NCBI RefSeq assembly: GCF_000374485.1
Contig: NZ_KB894495.1
Coordinates: 178,744 to 242,743, forward strand
DNA from: Algicola sagamiensis DSM 14643
GTDB lineage: Bacteria; Pseudomonadota; Gammaproteobacteria; Enterobacterales; Alteromonadaceae
Length of the DNA stretch: 64,000 nucleotides
Direction of reading: 5' to 3'
Made by a program: the position numbers and the translations under genes. The notes beneath the pieces are model-generated. The model was not told the DNA's origin and did not search any database. It saw only the letters and a list, made by a program, of their open reading frames with translations. This document shows positions 56,379-63,857 of this stretch, piece by piece (position 1 is the first letter of the stretch; each line of letters starts with the position of its first letter).

Positions 56379-57083
56379 ATGGGTTTTCCGGGGAGCTTTG
56401 GACAATCCAACCGTGTGGCACTGGATAACCAGTGTCACACATTGCATGGTTTTGGGCTACACAGCTATCAATTGCCAGAAGTACAAACCAGTCATCAAGG
56501 CGCCAAGGTACTGGCAAAAGCAATTCTGGATGAAAGTAGACAATGTCGGCCCAGCGACTGGCAGTGTGTTGGGTTTTGGCTCAGCACAAAAACACCCGGA
56601 GAAATGACAACTCAGCTCCAATCGCTCAACCAAATCAGCCCACTGAAAACCACGCTGGAAGTTGCCAATATTGCGCGAAGCCTTCAACGTCTTGATACCC
56701 ATAAAATGCAGCGACCAACAGGACAAGCGCAGTCATTTGAATGGCAGGTGATTGAAGATATCCGGTCCATTCCTGCAATCCAAGCTGCCTATCATGACGC
56801 TTCGCTTGCGTTGGTTATGGATGAAGGGAAATCTCTTATCACCAACATCGATGATGAACTTGCCCAATTGAAGGCAAAGAAAGCTGCCCGTGATGAACGT
56901 ATCACGCAAACCCAGTTTGAAGCATTTACTTTGAGTGCAAACCACTTTCACCATTCAGCCAATAGCGCCAAAGGGCTTGCCCAGCACTTGCAAGGACTCG
57001 GTGATGCGAATCAACATTGGGTGTATCAGCTCTTTGTGGGAGATACGCAAAGCCTGAAACCAATTCAGGAGTTATTTGCATGA
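56379..57083 (+). CDS. Phage tail-region protein, unknown
   Basis: 234 residues. N-terminal part has many Cys and His (NQCHTLHGFGLHSYQL); the rest is helical (DDELAQLKAKKAARDERI, SANHFHHSANSAKGLAQHLQ). No family recognised. It is conserved in position between the fibre genes and the baseplate hub, so a structural role is probable. Confidence 0.6.
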   Translation: MGFPGSFGQSNRVALDNQCHTLHGFGLHSYQLPEVQTSHQGAKVLAKAILDESRQCRPSDWQCVGFWLSTKTPGEMTTQLQSLNQISPLKTTLEVANIARSLQRLDTHKMQRPTGQAQSFEWQVIEDIRSIPAIQAAYHDASLALVMDEGKSLITNIDDELAQLKAKKAARDERITQTQFEAFTLSANHFHHSANSAKGLAQHLQGLGDANQHWVYQLFVGDTQSLKPIQELFA

Positions 57084-57562
57084 TCGTCATCGATGGTTGG
57101 CAGGTGCCTGGTTATGAAACGGCAATCAATTGTGGGTTTAAGCTCTCCGGCGATGACCTAAGTGGCTACGGCTCATTTTCCTTATCCTCCGATAAAGGCG
57201 TTAAGCCTGCGGTGGTTTCTGTGCAAACCAAAATCCCTTACGTGGATAAAAAGTTACTGGCTCAATTAGTAAGTCTTGCCAAAGAGCTGGATGCAAACGG
57301 TGCGCGTAAACTCAGAACGGTCAACAGTGATGTGACGGATGCGTTCAAAGTACGCAAGGTGAAATTCGACGGTGAGATCAAAGCATCAGAAGATGATCAA
57401 GTCCGTGCCTGGGTGGTCTCGTTTAAATTATTGGAAGTTCTAAGCAAGTCGGAGAGAGAGCAACAGCAGCTCGATGGCAAAGCCGCAGAGAATACGAAAA
57501 CCCAGCGGGTGGATGGCCACAATACCATTCAACAGCAATTTGAACAAGCAGAAGGCCCGTAA
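57080..57562 (+). CDS. Baseplate complex protein, unknown (gpU-position)
   Basis: 160 residues from ATG 57080 (ATGA overlap). MIVIDGWQVPGYETAINCGF and SDKGVKPAVVSVQTKIPY begin a beta-rich region; the C-terminal quarter is helical and Gln-rich. In kappa-type phages a baseplate-complex protein occupies this place before the hub. Family recognised only by position. Confidence 0.65.
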   Translation: MIVIDGWQVPGYETAINCGFKLSGDDLSGYGSFSLSSDKGVKPAVVSVQTKIPYVDKKLLAQLVSLAKELDANGARKLRTVNSDVTDAFKVRKVKFDGEIKASEDDQVRAWVVSFKLLEVLSKSEREQQQLDGKAAENTKTQRVDGHNTIQQQFEQAEGP

Positions 57563-58266
57563 TGGATACGGCACGCCTGACCAAAGTCCTCACCATCAAT
57601 GGGGAGCGGGTCACTAATCTCGTCAGTGATACGGTGCAGCTGGATTTATTTAGCCCAGGTCGTGCTCAGTTTGTGGTGGTGACTGAACAAGAGCCCTCGG
57701 GGATCGTTGAGCTGCATTTGGGGTATCAGGTCGAGCAAATGACACCATATTTTTTAGGGTTGATTGAAAAGAAACACCAGGCGAACGGTCGATGGTTTCT
57801 TACGTGTAGAGAGTTACTCGGTGCCATGTCTTTTCCTGCACCCATCGCTATCCGCTATGCCCGGATGCAGGATGTCCTTAATCAACTCTCCAAACTGGGG
57901 ATTGAATTTGTTTATCCAGAGGCGGATTACATGCAAACGCCAGTGCCGTGTTTTTACCACCAGGGCGATACCATCAGCGCACTGCGCCAACTGGGTAAAA
58001 TCTACCAGGTGAAAGACTTTATTTTTCAGCAGCGGCCCGATGGCCGAGTTTATGTGGGGAGTTGGCAACACTCCCGCTGGGCCACCTCAACGATCGATGA
58101 TTTTGCAGAGCACCCCATCACGGTCAAAAATGCACTCTCAGGAAGTCTGATCGCCATCCCAAAATTGCGCCCTGGTTTAAAACTCAATGGCCGTTATATC
58201 ACAGAGGTGATGTTGACCGGCACACAACAGGTGATCACATGGTCAAAGACGCTATCCGCCGTTTAG
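57562..58266 (+). CDS. Baseplate hub protein (P2 gpD/gp27-like)
   Basis: 234 residues. SDTVQLDLFSPGRAQFVVVT and YFLGLIEKKHQANGRWFLTC, with YARMQDVLNQLSKLGI, fit the gpD-type hub that holds the spike. It overlaps the spike gene by 28 bases. Confidence 0.75.
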   Translation: MDTARLTKVLTINGERVTNLVSDTVQLDLFSPGRAQFVVVTEQEPSGIVELHLGYQVEQMTPYFLGLIEKKHQANGRWFLTCRELLGAMSFPAPIAIRYARMQDVLNQLSKLGIEFVYPEADYMQTPVPCFYHQGDTISALRQLGKIYQVKDFIFQQRPDGRVYVGSWQHSRWATSTIDDFAEHPITVKNALSGSLIAIPKLRPGLKLNGRYITEVMLTGTQQVITWSKTLSAV

Positions 58267-59186
58267 TGCTTCGATACTTTCCAGAGCTTGGGCAACGCAA
58301 GCATGTGCCACAGTTGGCGCGTATTGAGCGGGTTTATGATTTGCCCGGACAAGAGCCACAAATCAGCAGTCCTTTTCGGCCACACCAGGCGGCAGATATT
58401 CAGCTACTAGATGCTGTGACACGATTACCACTGGATGTGCCTGTATTTGAGCAAGTCACTTTAGCTATCGGTCAAGGTCACGAGCATGGCCTTTATCAGC
58501 ATCCCCAACCAGGGATGTGTTGCTTGATCCAATACATTGATGGGCTAGATTCTATCCCTGTTATTACGGCATTGTTGCCCTGGGGGATGAGCATCCCACA
58601 GACACGCAATGACGACATCCAGCTGCAGCAATCCGACCAAAGCCAACTTAGTGGCGCCAATGGTGATTGGCAACTGAAAACCGATGGCGCAATCACTCAG
58701 CACAGCCAAATTCACACTAGGCAATCACAGGTCAATCTTGAGCAGCATCATATTCGACAGACTCAAATCGCCAGCCATGATACCCAACAGATTGATGGTA
58801 ACCAGGTGAATGAAATCATGGGCGCACTGAAAACCATCGTGGGAGAAAAAGCAATTATTGCAGCGCTGGACAACTTGATGCTCGGTTCTGAGCAAGAAAT
58901 GCAACTCAAAAGCCATGCAAATATGCACTTGGAAACACTCCAGACACTGGAAGCCAAAGCAACAGCGCTTGCTAAAGTCCAAGGCGCTACGGTTTGGTTA
59001 GGGTCTGAGAATGTGAATGCCGTACAAGTGTTGCTGGATCTGATTGGACTGGTGAAGGATATGAATACGCTGCTAGCTAAGCATACCCATATTGGTGCTG
59101 GGTTATCACATCAAAAATCAAAGTTTGAGGGATATCAAGAAAAAGCATCTCAATTATCAGATGAGGTTTTACCAATAACAGCCTGA
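58239..59186 (+). CDS. Baseplate central spike protein (gpV-like)
   Basis: 315 residues. An N-terminal OB-like part (PGMCCLIQYIDGLDSIPV, TALLPWGMSIPQTRNDDIQL) is followed by a beta-helix-like region rich in Gln and His (SGANGDWQLKTDGAITQHSQ, IDGNQVNEIMGALK) and a C-terminus LLAKHTHIGAGLS. It is the membrane-piercing tip on the hub. A decayed copy of its gene lies at 26857-27160. Toxin and nuclease cargo genes follow directly. Confidence 0.82.
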   Translation: MVKDAIRRLVLRYFPELGQRKHVPQLARIERVYDLPGQEPQISSPFRPHQAADIQLLDAVTRLPLDVPVFEQVTLAIGQGHEHGLYQHPQPGMCCLIQYIDGLDSIPVITALLPWGMSIPQTRNDDIQLQQSDQSQLSGANGDWQLKTDGAITQHSQIHTRQSQVNLEQHHIRQTQIASHDTQQIDGNQVNEIMGALKTIVGEKAIIAALDNLMLGSEQEMQLKSHANMHLETLQTLEAKATALAKVQGATVWLGSENVNAVQVLLDLIGLVKDMNTLLAKHTHIGAGLSHQKSKFEGYQEKASQLSDEVLPITA

Positions 59187-59217
59187 ACTATAATCTTGTC
59201 CTCGATGGAGAACTACA

Positions 59218-60015
59218 ATGAAAAATAAGTCACTAATTGTCAGTATTTTCGATGAACTTTCTGAGATGGTATGGGACTTGATTGTTGAGTGTTACCAAGG
59301 CGATGTATCTATTAGGGAAGACGCAATAACCTCATTTTTACTTTTATCATTGAAAAATAAATTAAAGAAGATTTCAGGAGATGATTTCTTCGAAGTCAAA
59401 GATACTTCAAAAGAAGAAAGTGAGATAGGGTGTGATTTCGAAATTAGCTTTAAGGATGGCAATGAGTGGGTTTCCTATGCAATCCAAGCTAAAAAAATGA
59501 AATACCCCAAACAAAATTACATATTACGCCATAAAATAAAAGGTATAGAGCAAGTTGACCTTCAAATAGATTATGCAAATAAAGCTAATTCTATACCTTT
59601 ATATTGCTTTTATAATCATCTAGATACTAAAAATTTAAGCCCAAGTGATATGTTCATTTTGGATTCACAGGATGGCGATATCAAAAATTGGGGGTGTTCC
59701 ATTGTACCCTCAAAATCAATAAAGCAGTCACTTGATACCCATGGCTCTAAGAATTTTAGTTCACTGCATTTAAAGCGCCCTAAAATAGGTTTCCCTTGGT
59801 CTTACTTGTTTAAAAATATTGAACTTGAGCATAAAAAAGTTTGTACTTTAAATAAATTTATGGGGATTGTAGATACTAAATTGGAACAGCAACTTATGGC
59901 ATTGGAAAACCTTGTCTCAGAGGACTCTAGCAAATTCCATTTAATCCATCTTCGCTATCAAAAAAATAGTTATTTTGCAGCAATACCTAAGGTAATCGAA
60001 GAAGAGAAACCATAA
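59218..60015 (+). CDS. PD-(D/E)XK-like protein (DUF6615 pattern), phage cargo
   Basis: 265 residues, 31 bases after the spike gene. EDAITSFLLLSLKNKL, then GCDFEISF-n-WVSYAIQAKKMKY, gives the order Glu...Asp...Gln-x-Lys of a PD-(D/E)XK-type nuclease core (about residues 35-100), which resembles DUF6615. The rest (IEQVDLQIDYANK..., IPLYCFYNHLD) fits the same fold. The gene is A+T-rich and outside the structural operon, so a superinfection-exclusion or defence role is possible. The nuclease call rests on motif reading. Confidence 0.6.
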   Translation: MKNKSLIVSIFDELSEMVWDLIVECYQGDVSIREDAITSFLLLSLKNKLKKISGDDFFEVKDTSKEESEIGCDFEISFKDGNEWVSYAIQAKKMKYPKQNYILRHKIKGIEQVDLQIDYANKANSIPLYCFYNHLDTKNLSPSDMFILDSQDGDIKNWGCSIVPSKSIKQSLDTHGSKNFSSLHLKRPKIGFPWSYLFKNIELEHKKVCTLNKFMGIVDTKLEQQLMALENLVSEDSSKFHLIHLRYQKNSYFAAIPKVIEEEKP

Positions 60016-60032
60016 TGATGATTATGGTTTCT
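60005..60032. terminator. Bidirectional terminator between cargo genes
   Basis: A perfect 12-bp stem AGAAACCATAAT/ATTATGGTTTCT with a 4-base loop lies at the end of the PD-(D/E)XK-like gene and before the convergent immunity gene. Confidence 0.8.
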
Positions 60033-60055
60033 TCCAATAGAAGGTATTTACAAGA

Positions 60056-60637
60056 TCAGTATATATATGGGTCAAGAAGATCTTCTTTGAAGATTAGACC
60101 TTCTAAGCCTTTCTTTTCACATAGTGCTTTGAACTTCTCGGTTGCAAATAATGTAAGGCCACCTTCAAACTTTGACTTAAAGACGAATCGGTTATTAATA
60201 TCTGCATCATCAAAGGCTAGTGTTTCAGGACCAAAATCAACACCATCAATATACTTGGTCGTACACAAGTCATCATTCTCTTTACCAAACGACCGGCAGT
60301 TAAAAATTTGCATATATGTACCATCAACTTTAATGGGGAGAAAGTCACCTCCATCTTGTAACTCTGGCCCCAATACAGCATATGCTTTCTCACTTAATAG
60401 GATATTTGGCCCGTTCCAGAGAGAGACATCAGGTATCGCTGAGTCTTTACCCAAAACATCACGCATAGAACATTCAACTTGGTCATTCCAAACTTCGAGG
60501 AGAGATTCATTTGTTGTGCACTGTGAGCGCAATAAAACATTTAACTTTCGATCACCAAGCTGTGTCGCAAGATTGATAACATCTAAAGCTAGTGTTTTGA
60601 ACTCTTGCGGGTTGTTACTTAGTCGATAAACTTTCAT
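60056..60637 (-). CDS. Imm11-type (DUF1629) immunity protein
   Basis: 193 residues from ATG 60637. WNGPNILLSEKAYAVLGPEL, FLPIKVDGTYMQIFNCR and RFVFKSKFEGGLTLFATEKF match the Imm11/DUF1629 immunity family of polymorphic toxin systems. Its start overlaps the stop of the AHH toxin gene by four bases (ATGA), so toxin and antidote are one transcript, toxin first. It should neutralise the upstream nuclease inside the cell. Confidence 0.75.
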   Translation of the reverse strand: MKVYRLSNNPQEFKTLALDVINLATQLGDRKLNVLLRSQCTTNESLLEVWNDQVECSMRDVLGKDSAIPDVSLWNGPNILLSEKAYAVLGPELQDGGDFLPIKVDGTYMQIFNCRSFGKENDDLCTTKYIDGVDFGPETLAFDDADINNRFVFKSKFEGGLTLFATEKFKALCEKKGLEGLIFKEDLLDPYIY

Positions 60638-61356
60638 CGTCCATCCCAATTAATATCTTTCTTTGCTGTTACTTGCGAAGGCTGAGAACCATCTTTTAAT
60701 TGTCGTTTCATTACTCTTAGGCGCCCTAAAAAGATTTGCTCCGGTATGATTCCGATACCAAGATTTGTATATAACCAATTTTCGTAGTTATAGCCATGGA
60801 CTTGTCGGTGAGCAGGGGCGTCTGGAGTTGCCCAATCATCTTGCTTATTTCTTAAATAATTTGCAAGCCAGACCCCATTTTTAGGATCATTGATTCCCAC
60901 ACCATAGGTATGCAGATTCAACCGAACAGTTAACATCTCTTCTTGAAGAAACCGCCCCTTTCCGGGAATAATGTGATGTGCTTCATGAAATACTGTTGGT
61001 TTGGGTTCACCATTTGCAGTTAAATATTTTGCTAGTCGAGCAGTAGGGTGGTGTGCTTCATCTAATAATTCATCAGGATCTTTAGATAGGTTATCTTCTT
61101 GATAATTTTTTAAAGCTCGCTGAATCTTGGCATGGGCTTCAATCTTTCTTTGTTCAAGCAATAGATGCTCCATATCTCGGTCACGCTTTTGAACCCTTTC
61201 CTTTCTTGCGGCTGGAGATTCATTTATTGGAGCAGCTTTATTTCTTTTATCATGAAATTCAGCAGCTTTCAGTTGGAAGTTGTAGATAGCCATATCAAGT
61301 GGAGTGGGTTCACTAGGGCGCGCTGGTCTTGGGGTCGGAATATATTCAGGTTTCAT
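60634..61356 (-). CDS. AHH-family nuclease toxin
   Basis: 240 residues. The AHH signature HEAHHIIPG (Ala126-His127-His128) is followed by NLHTYGVGINDPKNGVWLAN and HRQVHGYNYENW (His183, His187), the usual metal-site pattern of the AHH HNH-like nucleases in bacterial polymorphic toxins. The N-terminus is Pro-rich (PTPRPARPSEPTPLD) with a Lys/Glu-rich helix to about residue 90 and no signal peptide, like some type VI or contractile-tail effectors. Genes for immunity and spike are close. Delivery route is not shown by sequence. Confidence 0.8.
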   Translation of the reverse strand: MKPEYIPTPRPARPSEPTPLDMAIYNFQLKAAEFHDKRNKAAPINESPAARKERVQKRDRDMEHLLLEQRKIEAHAKIQRALKNYQEDNLSKDPDELLDEAHHPTARLAKYLTANGEPKPTVFHEAHHIIPGKGRFLQEEMLTVRLNLHTYGVGINDPKNGVWLANYLRNKQDDWATPDAPAHRQVHGYNYENWLYTNLGIGIIPEQIFLGRLRVMKRQLKDGSQPSQVTAKKDINWDGR

Positions 61357-61609
61357 GTCGTTCCTCGGTGATGCGTTCCATTTGCGATTTGGCTCATTGC
61401 AAGCTGATCGCTTTTTTACTTTCAGGTCATACCCGTTATTTGGACCTGTATTATCTCATTTTGTAAATGTTTTGAGAACTAGAAATAAGGATTTAAAAAG
61501 GTTTGATGATTATGTTTAATAAGAAGTTTTTAAACATAAGGAGTGAGTAATAATTGACTTGTTTGTGATGTGAAAAATGCCCACCCGAAGGCAGGCATGT
61601 AGGGGAAGA

Positions 61610-61753
61610 TTAATTCTGTTGTGACAGCTTTGAAATTTTTTCCAAAAGAACCATGACTGCATCAGCCCAGTCGGTGCCTTGCTCTTCTTGACGTAGGATT
61701 AATTCCTGTGCTGCTTCACTGATACTACGAATATTTTCTAGTTTTTCACACAT
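61610..61753 (-). CDS. Small acidic protein, 47 residues, unknown
   Basis: An ATG at 61753 (AAGGAAG upstream) opens 47 residues: MCEKLENIRSISEAAQELIL, then EEQGTDWADAVMVLLEKI and a short tail to TAA at 61612-61610. It is helical and acidic, with no family recognised. The 253 bases between it and the toxin gene (61357-61609) hold no gene that I can support. It diverges from the XRE regulator across a palindrome. Confidence 0.5.
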   Translation of the reverse strand: MCEKLENIRSISEAAQELILRQEEQGTDWADAVMVLLEKISKLSQQN

Positions 61754-61808
61754 GTCTCTGCTTCCTTCATCCGATTGTGGTTTTTATTTCTTAAATATAC
61801 TCTTAGAA

Positions 61809-61828
61809 ATGCCAAAAAAACTTGGCAT
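61809..61828. promoter_or_regulatory. Palindrome in the divergent region before the XRE gene
   Basis: ATGCCAA and TTGGCAT form 7-bp arms around AAAAAC, lying 100 bases before the XRE start and 56 bases from the small divergent gene. It is a likely regulator site; partner unknown. Confidence 0.45.
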
Positions 61829-61928
61829 GTTTATGGGTTCAGACGTTCTTTTTGCGTTATATCGCAATCACTTGAACAAATTCAGAGGAATTAGGAGCTG
61901 GATCGCCGAGTATCTTTGAGGGGAAAGT

Positions 61929-62219
61929 ATGTTTAATGTTCGAGGTGATGATTTACGCAGAATGCGTGTTCGTAAAAGAAAGACGACTAAGCAAATGGCG
62001 AATTATTTAGGAGTAAGTCGAGCTACCTATGAGAATTGGGAAAATGATGTCAGTTCCCCGAAGGTAAATCAGTTTATTCAAATTTGTGCCTACTGCTCAA
62101 GGGATATATCAATACTAATACAGGAAATTATCGGAAGAGATGATCCAAGCTCAATTGAAGATCAGGAAGAGTCAGAAGAAATTGAGAATACCGATGATAC
62201 TTCCGAATATAAGGGTTAG
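61929..62219 (+). CDS. XRE-family transcriptional regulator
   Basis: 96 residues. A helix-turn-helix at about 8-60 (RRMRVRKRKTTKQMANYLGV, then SRATYENWENDVSSPKVNQF) is followed by a highly acidic tail (SIEDQEESEEIENTDDTSEY). It probably controls its neighbours: tandem palindromes follow its stop codon and precede the double-glycine peptide gene. AGGGGAAA lies upstream of the ATG. Confidence 0.82.
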   Translation: MFNVRGDDLRRMRVRKRKTTKQMANYLGVSRATYENWENDVSSPKVNQFIQICAYCSRDISILIQEIIGRDDPSSIEDQEESEEIENTDDTSEYKG

Positions 62220-62250
62220 GATTTGAATCCTAAATTATGGATTTAAATCC
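62219..62250. promoter_or_regulatory. Tandem palindromes upstream of the double-glycine peptide gene
   Basis: GGATTTGAATCC (62219-62230) and GGATTTAAATCC (62239-62250) are two near-identical palindromes whose centres are 20 bases apart, two helical turns. This is a good candidate operator, probably for the XRE protein. Confidence 0.5.
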
Positions 62251-62343
62251 AAGAATTTCTCACTTTCTCTGTAAATATTGTCTTGTGATTGATAAAGTGG
62301 CAGTTACCTGATTTCACAACACATGATGAAGACGAGAGATATT

Positions 62344-62496
62344 ATGAGAATAGAAGAACTTTCAACGGAAGAATTAGACATCATTTCAGGTGGTAGTGGC
62401 GATTATAATGGAGAAAAGCCAAGAGCTGATTCACGCGCATCATTTATTCCACCAACGTATGATAGTGGTGATTATAACGGCGATAATCCAAGATAA
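62344..62496 (+). CDS. Double-glycine-leader peptide with internal repeat (bacteriocin-like)
   Basis: 50 residues: MRIEELSTEELDIISGG followed by a 33-residue core. The leader fits the class II bacteriocin/microcin pattern (acidic, hydrophobic, LS..EL..ISGG), cut after GG by a peptidase-containing ABC exporter. The core holds two near-identical units, SGDYNGEKPR and SGDYNGDNPR, at its two ends and is polar, unlike membrane-active bacteriocins. A membrane-protein gene starts six bases after it. No exporter is in the window. It is too short for standard gene finders. A signalling role is possible. Confidence 0.65.
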   Translation: MRIEELSTEELDIISGGSGDYNGEKPRADSRASFIPPTYDSGDYNGDNPR

Positions 62497-62502
62497 GCCG
62501 TC

Positions 62503-63117
62503 ATGATACATACACTGTTTATTGTTCTGGGAGTAATTTTTGCGATTAAGCTGGATACTCCCTTTGTTACTCTCTCAACGGTCATTTTAGCTCTCCTATT
62601 TACTTTGATTCATAACAGACAACACATGAATATTGTTCATCTGTGTTTGATGTTGGTCATGTTGAAGGTACTCGAGTTACTCCTTTTTGAGCTAGTCATA
62701 CCAACTTCAAGCGATACAATTTCTACATTTTGGGTGAATAACTTTGTTTATCTAGCCAGCTTTGCTCTTGATCTCACTGTTTTCTTTTTACTTATGTTCC
62801 GGACTTCTTTTTCAAGGACATATCTAATAAAGGCCAATCGACCCTCAGAACCAATCTTTATGACTAATGCGGATATTGGGTTGATGAGTTTGTATTTCCT
62901 GCTGATGGTTTTTAACCTGGTTGCTCTTATTGAAAACATCATTCGTCATTTAGAAATGGTCGGCTTTTCAGAAGAGTTTGCAAAGCAGTTCTGGGACTGG
63001 GATTGGGTTTTCTACAACTACTCAGATATTAAACGGGTTTTCCTTGGTATTGAATTATTTGTGATTTGGTCAACGGTTTCGGGTTTGGCTAAAGAGAGGT
63101 TTAAATATGCTCCTTAG
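62503..63117 (+). CDS. Six-helix membrane protein linked to the double-glycine peptide
   Basis: 204 residues, highly hydrophobic with about six membrane segments (for example LDTPFVTLSTVILALLFTLI, NIVHLCLMLVMLKVLELLLF and LMSLYFLLMVFNLVALIENI). No family recognised. It starts six bases after the peptide stop with no clear ribosome site of its own, so translation is probably coupled. Immunity to the peptide is the simplest guess; a receptor or export partner is an alternative. Confidence 0.7.
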   Translation: MIHTLFIVLGVIFAIKLDTPFVTLSTVILALLFTLIHNRQHMNIVHLCLMLVMLKVLELLLFELVIPTSSDTISTFWVNNFVYLASFALDLTVFFLLMFRTSFSRTYLIKANRPSEPIFMTNADIGLMSLYFLLMVFNLVALIENIIRHLEMVGFSEEFAKQFWDWDWVFYNYSDIKRVFLGIELFVIWSTVSGLAKERFKYAP

Positions 63118-63153
63118 CCAATTTATTAAGAAGAAATAATGTGGTTATTAGGT

Positions 63154-63834
63154 TTATTGTTCATTTATGCAAGCTTGAAAGAACATTTCTCCAACTTTTG
63201 TTAGATGTAACTGACATAATGGATTACATAAATTATCAGCAGTATTTGGATCTAAATCATCAAACATTTTGTCTGACTTTAGCTGGACGTTATAGATTAT
63301 GAGGCCTAGTGAGACCATATGCTCTATGAATGTTGAAAAGTGTTCAGGCTGGGCTATAGATCCACTTTGGAATGTTAAGTTTATAACTTTGTCTTTTACG
63401 TCTTTACACAAATTAATATCTTCAAGATATTTACTCACAGTATCAATATCATGAATTACGCCTTCCCGGAATCGGAAAAAGTAAAAGCGGCTATGAGTTG
63501 CTATTTGTTTTAAAATTAAAACTTCATCAGGTGATAACTGTTTAATGATATTGATAAATGCAGGGTGAGCTTCACCTATTCTTTCCTTATCCATTGCTCT
63601 AGATAGCAAGTTTAAATATAGAGCAGTTAATGGGTTGCCTTCCTCTTGATATTTTAACTGTTCGGCTATTGGTAAAATCAGAGACTCCGGTGGGGATATT
63701 CTATTTTCTTCCGGTACAGAGTTTAGAGACTTTTTGATATAGTTTGCTAAACGATCTTGAGCTATGATGATTTCTGGTGTATGAGGTGAGAAAAAGAATG
63801 TGGTGCTAATCTGTTGATTGATCTCGCAAATCAA
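63154..63834 (-). pseudogene. Abi-alpha (DUF4393) gene, 5' end lost to an IS element
   Basis: 226 open codons. PPESLILPIAEQLKYQEEGN, LYLNLLSRAMDKERIGEAHP and FINIIKQLSPDEVLILKQI match the core of Abi-alpha/DUF4393 proteins, some of which protect cells by abortive infection. The N-terminal region of the family is missing. The first 15 to 20 codons lie in the outer end of the IS256-type element and there is only a TTG to start from. So the gene appears truncated by insertion. The family call is from pattern memory. Confidence 0.7.
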
Positions 63835-63857
63835 TAGTCAACAAAGAGAAACACCAC

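Larger units (their letters stand above)
27783..61356. mobile_element. P2/kappa-type (Peduovirus-like) prophage; right end not located
   Basis: From the tRNA fragment to at least the AHH toxin gene the segment holds integrase, repressor, replication, Ogr, portal, terminase, capsid, contractile tail, baseplate and spike genes in P2/kappa order, with DUF2586 sheath, DUF2597 tube and DUF2590 proteins. All structural genes look intact, so particles could form. The length to 61.36 kb, about 33.6 kb, is right for this phage group. No second copy of the 45-base tRNA core is visible to its right, so the end may lie beyond 64 kb. Confidence 0.85.

Noticed and set aside
60015..60629. Long plus-strand open frame of about 204 codons
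   Set aside because: It lies antisense to the Imm11 gene, which has clear family motifs and a four-base overlap with the toxin. The plus frame has shadow-like Ser/Arg-rich composition.
61372..61609. Right attachment site of the prophage next to the toxin gene
   Set aside because: The 45-base tRNA core is not found here in either orientation, nor elsewhere right of the integrase in this window.
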